The notes beneath the pieces are model-generated. The model was not told where the DNA came from. It saw only the letters and a list, made by a program, of their open reading frames with translations, and did not search any database. Of a stretch of DNA of 64,000 nt, positions 25,674 through 35,323 are shown piece after piece. The translations under genes were made by a program, and so were the position numbers. The number at the start of each line of letters is the position of its first letter. Position 1 is the stretch's first letter. This DNA comes from Vibrio pomeroyi (GTDB lineage Bacteria > Pseudomonadota > Gammaproteobacteria > Enterobacterales > Vibrionaceae), in contig CP090854.1 in assembly GCA_041879425.1 (NCBI GenBank), forward strand, positions 1,612,001 through 1,676,000, given 5' to 3'.

Positions 25674-27470
25674 ATGACAACACCGAGTTGGGATTTAAGC
25701 ATTGCTTATCGCGATCTTGATGATGCAAAAATCGAACAAGACATTGAACTCATTCAACAGTGCATCGAACTCTTGTACCTGCATGTTGAAAAGCGTCACA
25801 TCATTCTGGCGATGCAAAACGCAATCCAGACCTCAGAAGCAGCAGGCACACTACTGAGCACAATTAACACCTTTGCTAACTGTCACGCTTCGGTCGACGC
25901 GACCCACACAGAAGCCAAAGCGTTGCTTGGCCGTGTTGCAAAGCTTAACTCTGAAATGTCTCAAGCGTTTAGCCCTTATGAAGACACGCTGATTCACGCT
26001 GAACCAGAGTTTATTGATGCGGTTTTAGAACACGAGAGTGCAGATGTTGCAGGCCAACGCTTCGCGATTGAAAGTTCACGTAAGTTATCAAGCAGCCGAC
26101 TCAGTGTTGCTGAAGAGCAGCTTCTAGCAGCAATGAAAGTGGATGGCCGCGACGCATGGGGTCGTTTATACGACAACCTAACGGGTTCTTTGAAACTGTC
26201 GCTAAAACTTGATGGTGAAGAAGAAGTGCTTGGTTTCTCACAGGCTGCGAGTTTGTTGTACGGCAGCGAATTCGACAAACAAGAGCCTGCATGGCGCGCG
26301 GTTCAAGGTGCAATGAAGACACACCAAGAGTCATTTGCTTCGATTCTAAATGCGCTTGCAGGTTGGCGCTTGACTGAAAACAAGAAGCGCTCGAAAATCG
26401 CAGATGTGCATTTCCTAGATCCAAGCTTGCACGGCAGCCGAATTGTGCCAGAAACGTTAGACACAATGATGTCTGTGGCGAAAGCCAATCGCGCAGTAGG
26501 CCAGAAAGCGGGTCTGTTGATGGCAAGAGTTCACGGCTTAGATGAAATGAAGCCATGGAATCACTTAGCTGCAATGCCGCCACTAGGTGACAGCGAATCT
26601 AAGGTTTATCCATTTGATGAAGCGATCGAAGTAATCAAAACCGCTTTCGCAGAAGTGAATCCAGAGATGGCTGACTTCGTTGCTTTGATGGTTGAGAATG
26701 GTTGGATTGATGCCGCACCAGCAGCTAACAAACGTTTAGGTGCTTACTGTACTAAGTTTGCTGCGACACGCACGCCGCTTGTGTTCATGACTTGGAGTGG
26801 CAGCCGTTCTAACTTAATGACACTGGCACACGAGCTGGGCCACGCGTTCCACAACTGGGTAATGAAAGACATGCCGTTGTGTAAGACACGCTACCCAATG
26901 ACGTTAGCAGAAACAGCTTCTATTTTTGCTGAAAACATCGTTCGTGATCACTTGTTAACGCAAGCCCAAACACGTAATGAGAAACTTGAGATGCTGTGGG
27001 AAGAGCTGTCTTCCTCATTGGCTTTGATGGTCAACATCCCGGTTCGTTTTGAGTTCGAAAAAGCATTCTACGATCAGCGTGAAAAAGGTGAACTGACGGC
27101 TCAGCAATTGTGTGACCTGATGGAAAGCACTTGGAAAGAATGGTACGGCGATGCAATGACAGAAGCTGATCCTTACTTCTGGGCGAGCAAATTGCACTTC
27201 AGCATTTCTCAAGTGAGCTTTTACAACTACCCATACTTGTTCGGTTATCTGTTCAGCAAAGGTGTTTACGCGCAACGTGATGCGAAAGGCGAGCAGTTCT
27301 ACGGTGATTATGTGTCTCTACTGCGTGATACGGGCAGCATGATGGCAGAAGAAGTGGTTCAAAAACACTTGGGAATGGACCTGACTCAGGCTGATTTCTG
27401 GCAACAAAGTATCGACATGGTCAAAGTTCAAATCGATGAATTTGAAAGATTGCTCGATCAGGAAGATTAA
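25674..27470 (+). CDS. pepF: M3-family oligoendopeptidase F-type
   Basis: A 598-residue cytoplasmic zinc metallopeptidase. The motif TLAHELGHAFHNW (HExGH type, HELGH) with a downstream AETASIFAE that gives the third zinc ligand Glu identifies peptidase family M3B. It cleaves short peptides during turnover. The annotated start at 25674 has AAGGAA eight bases upstream and gives MTTPSWDLSIAYRDLDD, the usual N-terminus; an upstream GTG at 25617 would add 19 residues with no site. It follows the cob operon after a 142-base gap, so it may have its own promoter. Confidence 0.92.
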   Translation: MTTPSWDLSIAYRDLDDAKIEQDIELIQQCIELLYLHVEKRHIILAMQNAIQTSEAAGTLLSTINTFANCHASVDATHTEAKALLGRVAKLNSEMSQAFSPYEDTLIHAEPEFIDAVLEHESADVAGQRFAIESSRKLSSSRLSVAEEQLLAAMKVDGRDAWGRLYDNLTGSLKLSLKLDGEEEVLGFSQAASLLYGSEFDKQEPAWRAVQGAMKTHQESFASILNALAGWRLTENKKRSKIADVHFLDPSLHGSRIVPETLDTMMSVAKANRAVGQKAGLLMARVHGLDEMKPWNHLAAMPPLGDSESKVYPFDEAIEVIKTAFAEVNPEMADFVALMVENGWIDAAPAANKRLGAYCTKFAATRTPLVFMTWSGSRSNLMTLAHELGHAFHNWVMKDMPLCKTRYPMTLAETASIFAENIVRDHLLTQAQTRNEKLEMLWEELSSSLALMVNIPVRFEFEKAFYDQREKGELTAQQLCDLMESTWKEWYGDAMTEADPYFWASKLHFSISQVSFYNYPYLFGYLFSKGVYAQRDAKGEQFYGDYVSLLRDTGSMMAEEVVQKHLGMDLTQADFWQQSIDMVKVQIDEFERLLDQED

Positions 27471-27748
27471 TTGATCTCAATCTGTTCATAGCAGGTAAGA
27501 GCTGTGTTAGCTTACGTGGCTCTTATCTTGCTGGCATAACCTGAGAAAAGCCGAAACAACCAAAAGTCTCTTTAAATAGAGAAAGTTATTTGGAACAGAT
27601 GTCGGTTAGTAAAGTCAGCAGGTAATATAAAAATATATGGGTAGTATTTGTGAGTGATAACGGAGTTTCTGTTGATAAGTGCGATCCTAGCAACACAATT
27701 TCTATGTACAATTTATTAACATACGGCCGTGCAATTAAGGAGTAGCGC

Positions 27749-28777
27749 ATGACGAAGACCCTCTTTCGCCAATCATTTCTTTTTGACAGCCTAGATCTTG
27801 AGCAAGAAGTGTTTGCAGGACAGACCGTACTGAGTAACGGTGTTCAAATTAAGCTTCATCAACGCGGTGTCTTGGAAGTGATTCCCGCGGATTTTAATTC
27901 TGAAACCAAGAACATCATTTTTTCAACCGGTGTTCATGGCGACGAAACTTCACCAATGGAGCTGATTGATAAGCTCATTGAGGATATTGAAACAGGCTTC
28001 CAAGTAGTAAACGCGAGATGCTTGTTTATCATCGCTCACCCAGAAGCCACCAACGCGCATACTCGTTTTCTTGATGTGAACATGAATCGTCTGTTTGATG
28101 AAAAGCAGTACGAGAGCAATCGAGAAGTGGATATCGCGAAGAACTTGAAGTTCTTGGTGACTGAGTTTTACAAAGAAACGGAACCTGCCACTCGTTGGCA
28201 TTTAGATCTGCACTGTGCAATCCGTTTATCTAAGCATTACTCGTTCGCAGTGAGCCCTAAGGTTCGCCATGAAGTGCGCAGCAAAGAGCTGTTTGATTTC
28301 ATTAACAGTGCGCACGTGGAAGCAGTGTTGTTGTCAAACGCACCAACTAGCACGTTCAGTTGGTACAGCGCTGAAAACTTTGAAGCGCAAGCACTGACAA
28401 TGGAGCTAGGGCAAGTAGCGAGAATTGGTGAGAACCAACTTGATAAGCTAACGGCTTTTGACTTGGCAATGCGTAACTTGATTGCTGAAGTAGAACCAGA
28501 GCATTTACCTAAGCGAACTATTACTTATCGTGTGAGCCGAACCATTGTTCGTTTACATGATGATTTCGATTTCATGTTCTCCGATTCTGTCGAGAACTTT
28601 ACCGCGTTCAAGCACGGTGAAGTATTCGGACATGACGGTGATAAACCGTTAATGGCGAAGAATGAAAACGAAGCGGTAGTGTTCCCTAATCGTAACGTTG
28701 CGATTGGTCAACGAGCGGCCTTAATGGTGTGTGAAGTTGAAACGCGATTCGACCATGGTCAGCTTGTGTACGATTAA
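27749..28777 (+). CDS. astE: Succinylglutamate desuccinylase
   Basis: A 342-residue zinc-dependent enzyme of the AstE/AspA family that performs the last step of the arginine succinyltransferase pathway, freeing glutamate from N-succinylglutamate. FSTGVHGDETSPMELID supplies the zinc His and Glu, WHLDLHCAIR the third ligand, and LTMELGQV the catalytic Glu. An AAGGAG site precedes the ATG. The rest of the ast operon is not in the window; a separated astE is common in Vibrio by my recollection. A terminator hairpin follows at 28828. Confidence 0.92.
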   Translation: MTKTLFRQSFLFDSLDLEQEVFAGQTVLSNGVQIKLHQRGVLEVIPADFNSETKNIIFSTGVHGDETSPMELIDKLIEDIETGFQVVNARCLFIIAHPEATNAHTRFLDVNMNRLFDEKQYESNREVDIAKNLKFLVTEFYKETEPATRWHLDLHCAIRLSKHYSFAVSPKVRHEVRSKELFDFINSAHVEAVLLSNAPTSTFSWYSAENFEAQALTMELGQVARIGENQLDKLTAFDLAMRNLIAEVEPEHLPKRTITYRVSRTIVRLHDDFDFMFSDSVENFTAFKHGEVFGHDGDKPLMAKNENEAVVFPNRNVAIGQRAALMVCEVETRFDHGQLVYD

Positions 28778-28827
28778 ATTCGTCTCGGGTTTAAACGACG
28801 AAAACAACCGCTCAGCTGGTTGAAATA

Positions 28828-28866
28828 TCAAGGTTCACATTACGGTGTGAGCCTTGAGTTTATTTG
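28828..28866 (+). terminator. Intrinsic terminator between astE and btuC
   Basis: TCAAGGTTCACA (28828-28839) pairs with TGTGAGCCTTGA (28846-28857) except one mismatch, six-base loop, followed by GTTTATTT. Confidence 0.75.
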
Positions 28867-28910
28867 GGGATACAGGTAAGGTTACGCGAACATTTTCAAA
28901 GTAGCTTGAT

Positions 28911-29906
28911 ATGGATTTCCAACAACTTCTTCACCAAAAACAGCGCAAATGGACGAGATCTATTTATCTGATGGCAGCACTGCTTGTCGCGCTGAGTGCA
29001 ATTTACCTAATGGTTGGCGATCTCTTCATTTCCCCTCTGGGCACCTTGTCCACGTTAGAACAAAAACTACTGATTGATTTACGCTTACCTCGATTATTAG
29101 CAGCTATTGCTATCGGGGCAGGGCTAGCAGTATCTGGCGCAAGCTTACAAGTGTTATTAGGCAACGTATTGGCAGAGCCAGGTGTGCTTGGCATTTCTGG
29201 CGGTGCAAGCTTAGCCATGGTTATTGTGCTGTTCTTCTTGCCGTTTGCTCCGACTCCAGAACTCTTCATGATTGCCGCAGTTTTAGGTTCACTCTGCTTT
29301 ACTGTGATTCTGGTGAGCATGGTAAAAGCAATACGATTGACCACAGCCAAACTGCTGCTGGTGGGTGTTGCATTAGGCATTCTTTCTGGCGCGATGGTGA
29401 CATGGGCCTTCTATTTCAGTGACGATCTCAGCCTTCGACTATTGATGTACTGGCTAATGGGCAGTTTGGGTGGCGTGACTTGGTATCAGCACTCACTCAC
29501 GTTAGTGATGATTCCCGTGATTATTTGGTTGTGCTTGCAAGGCAGTAAGCTAGACAAAATGATGATAGGTGAGACACACGCTGCGCAGCTGGGCGTGAAT
29601 GTACCTAAGTTACGTTGGCGCTTAATCTTCGCTGTGTCTATTTTGGTTGGTTGTGCCGTGGCATTAGGCGGCGTAATCAGTTTTGTGGGCTTGGTTGTGC
29701 CACACTTACTTCGTTTAGCGATTGGTACTGACAACAAATACCTGCTTCCTTTGTCTGCAGTTGCGGGTGCTGCATTGTTGGTGTTTGCTGATATTTGCGC
29801 GCGCACTTTATTGGATTCTGCCGAGTTACCTTTGGGTGTGATGACCACAAGTATTGGTGCGCCTATCTTCATTTGGATGTTAATTAAAAATCATGATTCA
29901 AATTAA
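28911..29906 (+). CDS. btuC: Vitamin B12 ABC transporter permease
   Basis: A 331-residue inner-membrane protein of the FecCD/BtuC permease family with about ten transmembrane segments. Signatures: [68 protein letters not shown]. With BtuD it forms the BtuC2D2 importer; the binding protein BtuF is not in the window. It overlaps btuD by 14 bases. The cob genes six kilobases upstream support B12 as substrate over iron siderophores. Confidence 0.93.
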   Translation: MDFQQLLHQKQRKWTRSIYLMAALLVALSAIYLMVGDLFISPLGTLSTLEQKLLIDLRLPRLLAAIAIGAGLAVSGASLQVLLGNVLAEPGVLGISGGASLAMVIVLFFLPFAPTPELFMIAAVLGSLCFTVILVSMVKAIRLTTAKLLLVGVALGILSGAMVTWAFYFSDDLSLRLLMYWLMGSLGGVTWYQHSLTLVMIPVIIWLCLQGSKLDKMMIGETHAAQLGVNVPKLRWRLIFAVSILVGCAVALGGVISFVGLVVPHLLRLAIGTDNKYLLPLSAVAGAALLVFADICARTLLDSAELPLGVMTTSIGAPIFIWMLIKNHDSN

Positions 29907-30651
29907 GAGCCTGAGCGTCGGCGCTCGTTTATTACCACTTTCATTTGAGCTCAAGCAAGGGCAGGTGACTCACGTTATCGGTCCCAATGGCAGTGGCAAA
30001 AGTACCTTACTTGAGGCCATTTCGGGTATTGGTGATGGTTACAAGGGCGATATAAAGCTTGATGAGCAAGACTTATCAAAGCTGTCGCTGCAAGACTTGT
30101 CACTGCATCGTGCCTATTTATGTCAAAGCGCAAGACCTGCTTTCAACTTAGAAGTGTTCCAATACCTTGCGTTGTCTCTGCCAAGTTCTTCACAAGGCCT
30201 TGATACTGAAATCAACGCTGCTTTGGAAGAAATTAGCCAGATGCTCGACATCACAGACAAACTTCATCGCTCTATTCAAGCTTTGTCTGGCGGTGAGTGG
30301 CAACGCGTTCGCTTGGCGGGCATGTGTTTGCAAATTTGGCCGACACTTAACCCATACGCGAAGTTGTTGATTCTCGATGAGCCAGCGGCGCCATTGGATA
30401 TTGCTCAAGAAGCCTTACTCTACAAGCTCATTGAACGAGTGGCAGAGAAGGGCATTGCGGTGATAATGGCTAACCATGACTTGAACAGAACTCTAAGACA
30501 TGCAGACCAAGTACTGCTACTCGATAAAGGCGTTTTACAAGCTTCCGGAGCTGCGGCACAAGTGTTGACTCCAGAGCAACTTGAGTTTGTGTTTAACACA
30601 CAAGTGAAAAGCATCTCTGTCGACAATCAAACTTACCTGCTGTTTGGTTAA
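29893..30651 (+). CDS. btuD: Vitamin B12 ABC transporter ATPase
   Basis: A 252-residue ATPase. Walker A is [18 protein letters not shown], the signature is [14 protein letters not shown], Walker [13 protein letters not shown], and the switch His is in [17 protein letters not shown]. It energises BtuC. It starts inside the btuC coding region (14-base overlap) and so is translationally coupled. The family shows all functional residues intact. Confidence 0.93.
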   Translation: MIQIKSLSVGARLLPLSFELKQGQVTHVIGPNGSGKSTLLEAISGIGDGYKGDIKLDEQDLSKLSLQDLSLHRAYLCQSARPAFNLEVFQYLALSLPSSSQGLDTEINAALEEISQMLDITDKLHRSIQALSGGEWQRVRLAGMCLQIWPTLNPYAKLLILDEPAAPLDIAQEALLYKLIERVAEKGIAVIMANHDLNRTLRHADQVLLLDKGVLQASGAAAQVLTPEQLEFVFNTQVKSISVDNQTYLLFG

Positions 30652-30709
30652 AAGACTAATTGGTTAAGCCGGTTATTGGGTTCAAGGCGAGTTAGTAAAG
30701 GAAGTAAAT

Positions 30710-31069
30710 ATGTTTAGATACATCCAAAGAAGAAGAATCAAAAAGGTAATCAAACTCCTGTCTGCAAAGATGGTAAAGAGTTATGGGAGCCGTGATTTCT
30801 TCTCTATTGGACAAGTCGAAACCAGTTCTAAAGAGCTGAGCAAGCGCCAACAACAAATTGCATTGGCTTTGTTTGCTGATCCACAAGATCTTGATGCTGA
30901 ACTGGCACCCACAATTCCATTGCTGAGAAATGATGTATCTAACGATTTCTTTGGTGGTGAAGGCTATAACGCACGCGACGTTCTAAACCTTTTAGGTGGC
31001 AGCGGTTGGAAGGGCGGCCGCATGGACGACGACATGTCACATCGCATGGGCATGAATAGTCGCTATTAG
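30710..31069 (+). CDS. Conserved hypothetical protein (DUF6559-like)
   Basis: A 119-residue basic N-terminus protein (MFRYIQRRRIKKVIKLLSAKMVKSYG) with SSKELSKRQQQIALALFADPQDLD and a glycine-rich C-terminus (GGSGWKGGRMDDDMSHRMGM). It resembles a Vibrio family I recall as DUF6559, function unknown. It lies 58 bases after btuD and is followed by a strong terminator, so it may be read with btuCD, but nothing connects it to B12. Confidence 0.7.
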   Translation: MFRYIQRRRIKKVIKLLSAKMVKSYGSRDFFSIGQVETSSKELSKRQQQIALALFADPQDLDAELAPTIPLLRNDVSNDFFGGEGYNARDVLNLLGGSGWKGGRMDDDMSHRMGMNSRY

Positions 31070-31125
31070 TTCGCTAATTACTATTTATCTAAGTACATCT
31101 TCTACTGTACATATAATGTATCTCC

Positions 31126-31158
31126 AAAAAGCGGCTTACTCATCAAGCCGCTTTTTTA
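31126..31158 (+). terminator. Intrinsic terminator after the hypothetical gene
   Basis: AAAAAGCGGCTT (31126-31137) pairs with AAGCCGCTTTTTT (31145-31157), seven-base loop, T-run. Confidence 0.92.
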
Positions 31159-31419
31159 TTCACTTTGGATATTGTTTCCTCAATCAAGATGGAATACTGA
31201 GATCCAATAATTCGAAGCAACATCATCTATCGACAACGCATTTCTATGAGTTGTGTGACTCTGATTCCTATCAATATAAAACCCGCTGTTATTGATAAAA
31301 TTGACGTATATATTTTTCGTTGTTCTTTAAACAAAAACTATAAACCCTCGAATTGTAATATTGATTGGTTGTTGACCAGTTGGTCTTGTACTCAGGGTAA
31401 AATAATAGAGAGTGGGAAA
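31159..31419. other. Long leader of the LPMO gene
   Basis: With the preceding terminator, about 350 bases separate the stop at 31069 from the preferred LPMO start. The frame is open upstream to 31246 but the translation lacks protein character there. A short palindrome GACCAGTTGGTC lies at about 31375. No riboswitch recognised. Confidence 0.4.
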
Positions 31420-32922
31420 GTGACAACAATAAATAATAATATTCTAAAAGTAGCAGTAGGTATGGCTATGCTATCGAGTGTGCCGTCAGTGGCAAACGCT
31501 CATGGTTGGTCTGAATTTCCAAGTGCGCGTCAAAACACGTGTTACGAGCAAGGTGGGATTTGGTCGGGTACACCACCAAATGCGGCATGTGCTCAAGCGA
31601 AAGATATTTCTGGCTCGTACCCGTTTGTTCAACGTAACGAATACGCAAAAAACATTCAGGATTTCAACAACATCAACGCAGTGAAAGCAGCGATTCCTGA
31701 TGGCACGCTATGTTATGCCAATGATTCGCAAAAGCGCGGTATGGGTGCGCCTCATACTGGTTGGACGCGTACCGAGCTAAGTACAGGCACGTTTGAATAT
31801 GTATTCAACGCGACTGCACCACACAACCCTTCATTTTGGGAGTTCTACCTAACGAAACCAAATGCAGACTTGAGCAAAGGCCTAGCGTGGGGTGACTTAG
31901 ATCTTATCCAAGAAGTGGGCAATGTTCCGGTTAGCGGTGGCAAATATCGTATCAACGTGACGATTCCATCTGACCGTTCTGGCGACGCGATCCTATATGT
32001 ACGTTGGCAACGTAACGATGCAGCGGGTGAAGGCTTCTACAACTGTTCAGACATCACTATTACAGGTGGTACAACACCTCCGCCTGAGCCGACACCACAA
32101 CCTGATCTAGTACGTGGCGACTTGTTCGTATCTGACCAATTTGGTACACCAGAGATTGGTGACACCATTAAGTACGACATCATCAACAAGTATGGTGAAA
32201 TCGCACGTAGCTTCGACATTGTGATCGATGCGAGCAACGTGAACGATTGGGCTCGTCTGCTAGCTTCTGAAATCAACGGTTGGCACGAAGAGTTTAAAGA
32301 CGGTGCGATCTTCATCGGTGACTGGCATGCCGAAATGGAGCACTACATGTACTTCCAAAATGATCCGTCACGTAACTTCTTTAACTCAAAAGATAGCCGT
32401 GCTTCAGGTCAGTTAACGTTGATTGAAGGTGGCGACGGTGGTGTTGAACCATTAAAAGGCGATATCTACGAATTAGTGAAGAGTGACAATGTCGTTAATG
32501 CTGGCGACAAAGTTGTGATTGCAACGAGCGAAGCAGCAAACCTAACTCAGACTCAAGGTTCTGCAGTGAGCATCCAAAACAACGGAACGGCTTCAATTGT
32601 TGTCGATACGACTGCGATTACAGCGAACGAAACTTTGTCGTTCATTGCTAGCTCTACTGAAAGCGAGAGCGTTGAAACCTTTACGTTTGAAGTAATTGCT
32701 GATGACGGTGGCGTAACACCAGACCCAGATCCAACGCCGGATCCTGACCCGACTCCTGACCCAGACCTAGGTACGTGGGATTCGTCTAAGGTTTACCTTG
32801 GTGGTGAAATCGTGACTTACTCGAACCAGTCATGGAAAGCACAATGGTGGGTTCAAGGTGGTACAAACCCTGAAGCGACCTACGAAAACGACAAATGGGG
32901 CGTTTGGCGTCCAGCTAACTAA
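31420..32922 (+). CDS. Secreted AA10 lytic polysaccharide monooxygenase with CBM, chitin-type
   Basis: A 500-residue secreted enzyme. The GTG at 31420 starts a signal peptide (MTTINNNILKVAVGMAMLSS..ANA) whose cleavage leaves HGWSEFPSARQ, placing the copper-binding histidine at mature position 1. The second histidine-brace residue is in NATAPHNPSFWEFYLTKPNAD; EGFYNCSDI closes the domain (about residue 215). Two beta modules follow: LVRGDLFVSDQFGTPEIGD and LKGDIYELVKSDNVVNAGD. A Pro/Asp linker (PDPDPTPDP repeats) leads to a C-terminal CBM5/12-type chitin-binding module (WDSSKVYLGGEIVTYSNQSW, WWVQGGTNP). It would cleave crystalline chitin oxidatively. The frame extends upstream to 31246 but that part does not look like protein. 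Confidence 0.92.
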   Translation: MTTINNNILKVAVGMAMLSSVPSVANAHGWSEFPSARQNTCYEQGGIWSGTPPNAACAQAKDISGSYPFVQRNEYAKNIQDFNNINAVKAAIPDGTLCYANDSQKRGMGAPHTGWTRTELSTGTFEYVFNATAPHNPSFWEFYLTKPNADLSKGLAWGDLDLIQEVGNVPVSGGKYRINVTIPSDRSGDAILYVRWQRNDAAGEGFYNCSDITITGGTTPPPEPTPQPDLVRGDLFVSDQFGTPEIGDTIKYDIINKYGEIARSFDIVIDASNVNDWARLLASEINGWHEEFKDGAIFIGDWHAEMEHYMYFQNDPSRNFFNSKDSRASGQLTLIEGGDGGVEPLKGDIYELVKSDNVVNAGDKVVIATSEAANLTQTQGSAVSIQNNGTASIVVDTTAITANETLSFIASSTESESVETFTFEVIADDGGVTPDPDPTPDPDPTPDPDLGTWDSSKVYLGGEIVTYSNQSWKAQWWVQGGTNPEATYENDKWGVWRPAN

Positions 32923-32962
32923 TCTTAACTAACGTTAGTTAACTAGTTTTAAAGTAATAACC

Positions 32963-33000
32963 AAGACACCACACTTTTTGGCGAGTGTGGTGTCTTTTTT
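32963..33000 (+). terminator. Intrinsic terminator after the LPMO gene
   Basis: AAGACACCACAC (32963-32974) and GTGTGGTGTCTT (32985-32996) pair perfectly and are followed by a T-run. Confidence 0.95.
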
Positions 33001-33126
33001 AGTGTCTGCATTCGTGGCTTTGAATGTCATCGGTCTAGAGAAAAGTGACTCAGAAACGCAGTCTTAATCACTGAGTAAAGCTCTATAAGAAGATGATAGT
33101 TATATAGAAAATAAGAACTATATAAG

Positions 33127-33158
33127 AAGACCAGAAGTGTGAGTTTCTGGTCTTTTAC
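33127..33158 (-). terminator. Intrinsic terminator, downstream of the small exported protein gene
   Basis: AAGACCAGAA (33127-33136) pairs with TTCTGGTCTT (33145-33154). It lies 20-50 bases past the stop of the minus-strand small gene. Confidence 0.8.
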
Positions 33159-33179
33159 GTTTTGTCATGTGTTGGCGAT

Positions 33180-33413
33180 TTATTCCAGAGTAGGGTTTTC
33201 TTTAATCTCATCGTTAAGATACCCCTGACCAAAATCTGGTGTCATGAATTCGAAGAAGGAGGAGTCTAGAAATCTGGTTTCTAGATAACTCGATTCTAGA
33301 TAATGGACATCTAAGTGATCAGCACTCGCGTAGGTGGGAATCGCGGAAAACAAAACGATACTGATCGCTGCAGCGATATTAATGACTTTGTTACGTTGAG
33401 GAGTCATTTTCAT
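33180..33413 (-). CDS. Small exported protein with five-residue repeats
   Basis: A 77-residue product with a signal peptide (hydrophobic VINIAAAISIVLFSAIPTYASA) and a short mature part reading HYLES, SYLET, RFLDS, SFFEF in register, a pentapeptide-like pattern (aromatic, Leu/Phe, acid, Ser/Thr). The DNA shows the same as 15-base degenerate repeats (33246-33320). No family is recognised. It lies 60 bases downstream of the beta-barrel gene on the same strand and is probably cotranscribed. The mature part is acidic, ending KENPTLE. Confidence 0.6.
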   Translation of the reverse strand: MKMTPQRNKVINIAAAISIVLFSAIPTYASADHLDVHYLESSYLETRFLDSSFFEFMTPDFGQGYLNDEIKENPTLE

Positions 33414-33472
33414 AGTAGTGCCCTCGAAAGGTGGGCAAATCCATCTGCCTATGAGAATTGAATCTGAGATGT

Positions 33473-34192
33473 TTAGAAGTCGTAAGACAAACCAAGTGTG
33501 ATGATGCTGTCGTTGTCGATCGGGCCCATCGATTGGCCGTTCAAGTAAAGGTCACCTTCGTTGGTGTTGAAATAGGTGTATTTCACGTAGGGTGTCCAGT
33601 CGTCGATACTCTTAGAGAGAACGACTTCGTGTTCATTGGTACGGTAGTCACCTTGATGAAAATAGACATTGTCACCGTCATGGGTAAACCCGCCATTGGA
33701 TCCATCACTGTTTTCGTGAGTGTATTGGTAAGCTAAATCCCAACCGGCGAGTGAGTACCCCGCACCGGCGATGAACTTATTGGTATTAATCGTGGTGTCG
33801 CTTACATTCTCGAGTACTTGGCCTGACTGGTTATATCCCAATCCACTGAATACATTGAAATTATCGTTCACTTGATAATCGATAATACCTTCGATTAATA
33901 ACTCTTCACCGTTGTCCCATTTACCGAGTTCACCGTATAGGTTGAACGTGAAGGACTCGCTGATGTGAAAGTCGTGGCCATAACCCGCAGCCAACCAACC
34001 CTGGTCATCAAAACCTATATAAACTTGTCCATTTTCTGAGGTGTCGATTAATGCGCCAGCTTCGGTGGTATAGACACCGTTATCAGCAGCATTAGAGGCA
34101 ACGTTTTGTTCGATGTAAACTTGAGTCGAAGTCGCAAACGCTGCACTGCTGAGTAGTGTAAGTGGTAGAGCAATGAGGTTAAGTTTGTTCAT
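33473..34192 (-). CDS. Outer-membrane beta-barrel protein, KdgM/OmpG-like
   Basis: A 239-residue protein with a signal peptide (cleaved near SSAAFA-TST) and alternating amphipathic strands through to a C-terminal aromatic end GLSYDF, the BAM-recognition signature of outer-membrane barrels. Size and strand pattern (about 10-12 strands; FTFNLYGELGKWD, WDLAYQYTHENSDG, WTPYVKYTYFNTNEGDLY) suit small monomeric porins such as the oligogalacturonate porin KdgM, but there is no direct substrate evidence. The neighbouring LysR regulator gene (34291-35130) is on the same strand. Confidence 0.7.
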   Translation of the reverse strand: MNKLNLIALPLTLLSSAAFATSTQVYIEQNVASNAADNGVYTTEAGALIDTSENGQVYIGFDDQGWLAAGYGHDFHISESFTFNLYGELGKWDNGEELLIEGIIDYQVNDNFNVFSGLGYNQSGQVLENVSDTTINTNKFIAGAGYSLAGWDLAYQYTHENSDGSNGGFTHDGDNVYFHQGDYRTNEHEVVLSKSIDDWTPYVKYTYFNTNEGDLYLNGQSMGPIDNDSIITLGLSYDF

Positions 34193-34290
34193 GGATTCTC
34201 CAGTGTTGTTCTATTGAATTAACTTGCTGGAGAGTATGTGATGAAACCAAATTTATATTAATAGGGTTAACTTTAGTTAAAACCTCAGTT

Positions 34291-35130
34291 TCATTTATGT
34301 TTTATTAATGCCGATTTGATTGCTTCGCGGGTTTTGATGTGTTGTTCGTCGTTAGCGTAGCGACGGTGATAGAGCATTCGAAACGTTATCGGTCTTAATT
34401 TGATGGGGATAGGGTGAACGCGTAAGCCAAGCGCTGGTGCAAGCATTTCTGCAAAAGAGCGAGTAGAAGCGGCGATATAATCCGTCGTGCTTGCCAAAAT
34501 CAGCATGCTTGAAATTGAGCTAGTTTCAATCCTGACTTTTCGCGGCTCGATATCGCTCTCGGATAAAAATTCGACCGTGTTCATGTTGGCGCGTTTGATC
34601 TTGAGCGCAATATGCTCCTCTTGGAAATACTCTTCTTTACTCAGTGTCTCACCAATTCGAGGGTGGTTGATTCGAGTCAGACACACGGGTTCCTCATCGA
34701 CGATGGTTTCTTCAATCAATGAGTGTTTCTTACTCGAAAGTACATCAATGACGATATCCACTTTTTGTGCAGTAAGCGCATCAAACAGTTCTTCCTCTTC
34801 GAGTGGCGCTTCCGTAAAGCTTACGCCTTCAACCTGGCTAACGAAATGAAGCAAGCTCTCTGTGCAATAGACTTTAAGGTCATTCTTTTGCTGCTCAACC
34901 GTTCCAATGATGTTCAATGGATCTTCTATCTTATTAGCGAGTGATACTGCTGCACCAGTAGGCGCGATACCTCGTCCTTCTCTCACAAATAAAGTTTTCC
35001 CCACAACACCTTCGAGTCTCTTTATAGCTGCGCTTACCGCGGGTTGAGAAATATCGAGCTGCTCTGATGCCACGGTGATAGAGCTGTGTTTGTAAACGGC
35101 CAAAAATGTCGTCAGTAGATTAAGGTCCAA
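34291..35130 (-). CDS. LysR-family transcriptional regulator
   Basis: A 279-residue regulator: winged helix DLNLLTTFLAVYKHSSITVASEQLDISQPAVSAAIKRLE, then an effector domain (KVDIVIDVLSSKKHSLIEETIVDEEPVCLTRINHPRIG). It is divergent from the exported metallo-hydrolase gene starting 194 bases away and lies just upstream of the beta-barrel gene, so either may be its target. The intergenic region is AT-rich around 35210-35260. Confidence 0.88.
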   Translation of the reverse strand: MDLNLLTTFLAVYKHSSITVASEQLDISQPAVSAAIKRLEGVVGKTLFVREGRGIAPTGAAVSLANKIEDPLNIIGTVEQQKNDLKVYCTESLLHFVSQVEGVSFTEAPLEEEELFDALTAQKVDIVIDVLSSKKHSLIEETIVDEEPVCLTRINHPRIGETLSKEEYFQEEHIALKIKRANMNTVEFLSESDIEPRKVRIETSSISSMLILASTTDYIAASTRSFAEMLAPALGLRVHPIPIKLRPITFRMLYHRRYANDEQHIKTREAIKSALIKHK

Positions 35131-35323
35131 ATTCAGTTCCCTCTATTCTTATTGTCACTCATCCAAATCATTGTGGAGCCTTTACTGACTCATAAATGAA
35201 ATGGAGGTTTTAAGTAAAGTTTACACTATATATCAAGGTTCTGTTTATTAATAAACTTGTTTGCATCGGAGTGAGGAAGGAACTTCATTCATTTAATAAA
35301 TACTCAGACCGATAGGTGAAACT

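Noticed and set aside
31246..31419. Upstream extension of the LPMO gene by 58 codons
   Set aside because: It would bury the signal peptide in the chain and its translation is not protein-like; the GTG at 31420 gives a clean signal peptide.
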